A stretch of 64,000 bases of DNA from a virus. The notes beneath the pieces are model-generated. The model had not been told where the DNA came from, did no database searches, and saw only the letters and a program-made list of their open reading frames with translations. Where the stretch lies: positions 1 to 64,000 of IMG/VR virus record IMGVR_UViG_3300035665_000004. One strand, 5' to 3'. A program made the translations under genes and the position numbers. This document shows, piece by piece, positions 62,651 to 64,000 of this stretch (within the stretch, counting starts at the first letter, position 1; each line of letters opens with the position of its first letter).

Positions 62651-63091
62651 TTATGTGATAGTTTTATAACCACCACCACTTTTATTAATACTACTATAAA
62701 CTGAACCAATGTCAGTAGATATAGGTTTAGTTGCCACAGATTCGTTAGATGTATTCTGCTCGTTCATAATTTGAATAAGTGCTTTCTTTATAGCTTCCTC
62801 ATATATAAAATTTGATACTTGACCAGCAATGTTTGCGTAAGGTTTATTATTTTTCATAATCACCATTGCTGGAACGGTACTCATCAAAAAATACTGTGCC
62901 AATTTACCTGTTTCCTCATCTATTGCACAGGTATATATGTCAATTTTTCCACAAAATTTTTCATCAAAATTATCAAACATCTTGAAAATATTTTCTAAAT
63001 TTGGGAGTTTATTAGAATAAAATAAAATCATAAATGTTCGACCATTAAATAAAACATCATCGATAATATCATCGGTTATCTTAGCAATCAT
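62651..63091 (-). CDS. Thioredoxin-fold protein lacking the CxxC site
   Basis: 146 residues. FMILFYSNKLPNLENIFKMF is the strand, active-site position and helix of a thioredoxin, with NKLPN where WCxxC would be; the cis-proline loop is TVPAMVIMKNNKPY near residue 71. The C-terminal 35 residues are Ser/Thr/Gly-rich and flexible. It is therefore likely non-catalytic, perhaps a binding or assembly protein. Compare the canonical thioredoxin at 41718. Confidence 0.7.
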   Translation of the reverse strand: MIAKITDDIIDDVLFNGRTFMILFYSNKLPNLENIFKMFDNFDEKFCGKIDIYTCAIDEETGKLAQYFLMSTVPAMVIMKNNKPYANIAGQVSNFIYEEAIKKALIQIMNEQNTSNESVATKPISTDIGSVYSSINKSGGGYKTIT

Positions 63092-63433
63092 ATTTTTTCT
63101 CCTTGGTATTATTAATCTACAGGATTATACAAAAAATATTTCTTAGTAATCTTTGAATTTTGTAGTTAAAGAATAAGATTTACTAGAATATGATAGTGGT
63201 GTTAAAACTATATATTAATAAGGTGTTTTTTTGCACATATTCCAACAAAATTTATTTCATATGTATATTCGTATATTATTATCAAATCTGAATTTAATTT
63301 TGGTTTTTGTTATTGCTGAAAGCAATTATTCCTCAGAGGCTCCTCTTTAATATTCTTTAATATCTATTCTTTAGGAAAATATTTTTCATTTTTATGCTAT
63401 ATTAATAAAGTGTTTTAACTGGCAAGATGTGAA
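63092..63433. other. Non-coding stretch before the iteron array
   Basis: No gene seen. AT-rich, with short palindromes ATTGCTGAAAGCAAT (near 63313) and CAGAGGCTCCTCT (near 63336). Part of a possible replication origin given the repeats and Rep-like gene that follow. Confidence 0.4.
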
Positions 63434-63552
63434 AAATCCATTTTAGTTTTGGTTGTGGTGGGAAAAAATCAATTTTAGTTTTGGTTGTTTTGACATGAAA
63501 TCCATTTTAGTTTTGGTTGTGGTGGGAAAAAATCAATTTTAGTTTTGGTTGT
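63434..63552 (+). repeat. Four iteron-like direct repeats at 32-bp period
   Basis: A 23-bp unit starting AAATC(C/A)ATTTTAG and ending GGTTGT begins at 63434, 63466, 63498 and 63530, exactly 32 bp apart (about three helical turns). C and A alternate at position 6, and 63434-63488 is identical to 63498-63552. Placed 110 bases ahead of a Rep-like gene, with a long A/T tract between them. Confidence 0.93.
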
Positions 63553-63589
63553 TTGCTAATTGAAACAAATTTTGCAAGTATATTCAAAA

Positions 63590-63618
63590 TTGATAAAAAA
63601 CAATTTTTTTTATATAAT
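63590..63618 (+). promoter_or_regulatory. Sigma70-type promoter for the Rep-like gene
   Basis: TTGATA (63590-63595), 17 bp, TATAAT (63613-63618), then GAGG and ATG 63663. Confidence 0.75.
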
Positions 63619-63662
63619 AAAAATGTATAATATGATTATGAAATAATCTTTGAGGTAAAAAA

Positions 63663-64000
63663 ATGAAAACTCCCGATAAAATAAATACGGATCGGTATGA
63701 AGTAAACAAACCATCAGAACTGTGTCAAGTAATATTCATCAAGAATTTTAAAAATGATTTTGAAATTTACAAAATTAGTCCTATGCAATTGGATCTAATA
63801 AATGGTATAATTTATAAGGTTCGGGAAATCATAATTAAGGAAAATTTAAACATCGATGATGAAATTCCATCTACATTATTCGACATAAAACTAAATGATT
63901 TTGCAAATATGTTTTCCGCTTATACTAATAACGACTATAAGGTTTTACTTGAAAAACTTATAGAATTGTCAGAAATGAAAATTATTATAAATGCCCTAGG
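63663..64000 (+). CDS. Rep_3-like replication initiator, N-terminal part
   Basis: 112 codons before the window ends. Pattern resembles the N-terminal winged-helix of iteron-binding plasmid initiators (Rep_3/RepE type): a strand-rich start, YKISPMQLDLINGIIYKVRE (the S-x-x-(E/Q)-x-(K/L)-L-x2-x-I helix), then FDIKLNDFANMFSAYTNNDY and LLEKLIELSEMKIII. In plasmids the protein binds direct repeats upstream of or beside its gene, which is what stands at 63434-63552. Incomplete, so the diagnostic C-terminal half cannot be checked. Confidence 0.5.
   Translation, partial: MKTPDKINTDRYEVNKPSELCQVIFIKNFKNDFEIYKISPMQLDLINGIIYKVREIIIKENLNIDDEIPSTLFDIKLNDFANMFSAYTNNDYKVLLEKLIELSEMKIIINAL

Noticed and set aside
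63434-63552. CRISPR array or transposon ends.
   Set aside because: The 9-nt gaps between the 23-bp units are too short for spacers and two of three are the same; no inverted partner and no transposase.
1-64000. Insertion sequences, rRNA and tRNA genes.
   Set aside because: No transposase, terminal inverted repeats of IS type, rRNA-like sequence or clear tRNA cloverleaf was seen on either strand by eye; a tRNAscan run would be the decisive check for tRNAs.

Overview
The window reads as part of a large, strongly AT-rich, tailed dsDNA phage of the T4-like (myovirus) kind that infects a Gram-negative host. Supporting evidence is: (i) dense small genes with overlapping starts and stops; (ii) T4-type replication genes (a gp44-like clamp loader, a gp61-like primase, a family-B DNA polymerase fragment, a possible UvsY); (iii) T4-type late promoter boxes (TATAAATA and close variants) ahead of tail, lysis and other reverse-strand genes; (iv) lipoproteins with lipoboxes and an E. 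coli-like FeoA. No terminase, capsid or portal gene lies in the window. The host cannot be named from the sequence alone.

Layout. 1-17.9 kb: an early-type region with all genes on the + strand. It holds about 65 very small genes, almost all unrecognised, in short operons behind near-consensus sigma70 promoters (TTGACA, 17 bp, TATAAT), many followed by a conserved leader ending in a GGAG ribosome site. Several gene families are repeated here, including three small exported Gly/Ala/His-rich proteins. A 149-nt inverted-repeat-bounded element at 6082-6230 looks like a structured RNA. An AAA ATPase (16719) and a small Cys-motif protein (17756) share one duplicated promoter/operator. 17.9-18.9 kb: a gene-poor stretch with three perfect 33-bp tandem repeats and a pyrimidine-rich tract. 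18.9-29.4 kb: + strand genes including a QueD-like T-fold protein, two dual-specificity-type phosphatases, two lipoproteins and a large protein with a DUF2135-like domain.

29.5-45.1 kb: mixed strands. It holds a putative regulator, a GH19 endolysin with a peptidoglycan-binding domain, a membrane protein with a HisKA-like helix, FeoA, a lytic transglycosylase, a guanylate-kinase-like enzyme, three tail-fibre or receptor-binding candidates, a ClpP-like protease, a thioredoxin and a YqeY-like protein. It also holds a polymerase fragment that ends in the N-terminal half of a split intein. 45.2-63.1 kb: replication and metabolism. Genes here encode a primase, a possible UvsY, the C-terminal part of an NAD-dependent DNA ligase, a clamp-loader ATPase, a DnaQ-type exonuclease, a dUTPase/dCTPase-like enzyme, a second ClpP-like protein, GTP cyclohydrolase I, a Cas4/RecB-like nuclease and a thioredoxin-fold protein without CxxC, plus two more structural proteins. 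63.1-64 kb: four direct repeats at an exact 32-bp period, then a sigma70 promoter and the start of a gene resembling a Rep_3-type plasmid replication initiator.

How it fits together: host-type promoters would drive the early block. Replication and nucleotide genes in the middle have mostly -10-only promoters. Late boxes sit before lysis and tail genes. The most unusual features are the fractured polymerase with its split-intein half, the iteron/Rep-like module, the structured RNA candidate at 6.1 kb, the repeated promoter-leader-signal-peptide cassettes, and phage-borne FeoA. GTP cyclohydrolase I and the QueD-like protein hint at 7-deazaguanine or pterin chemistry.
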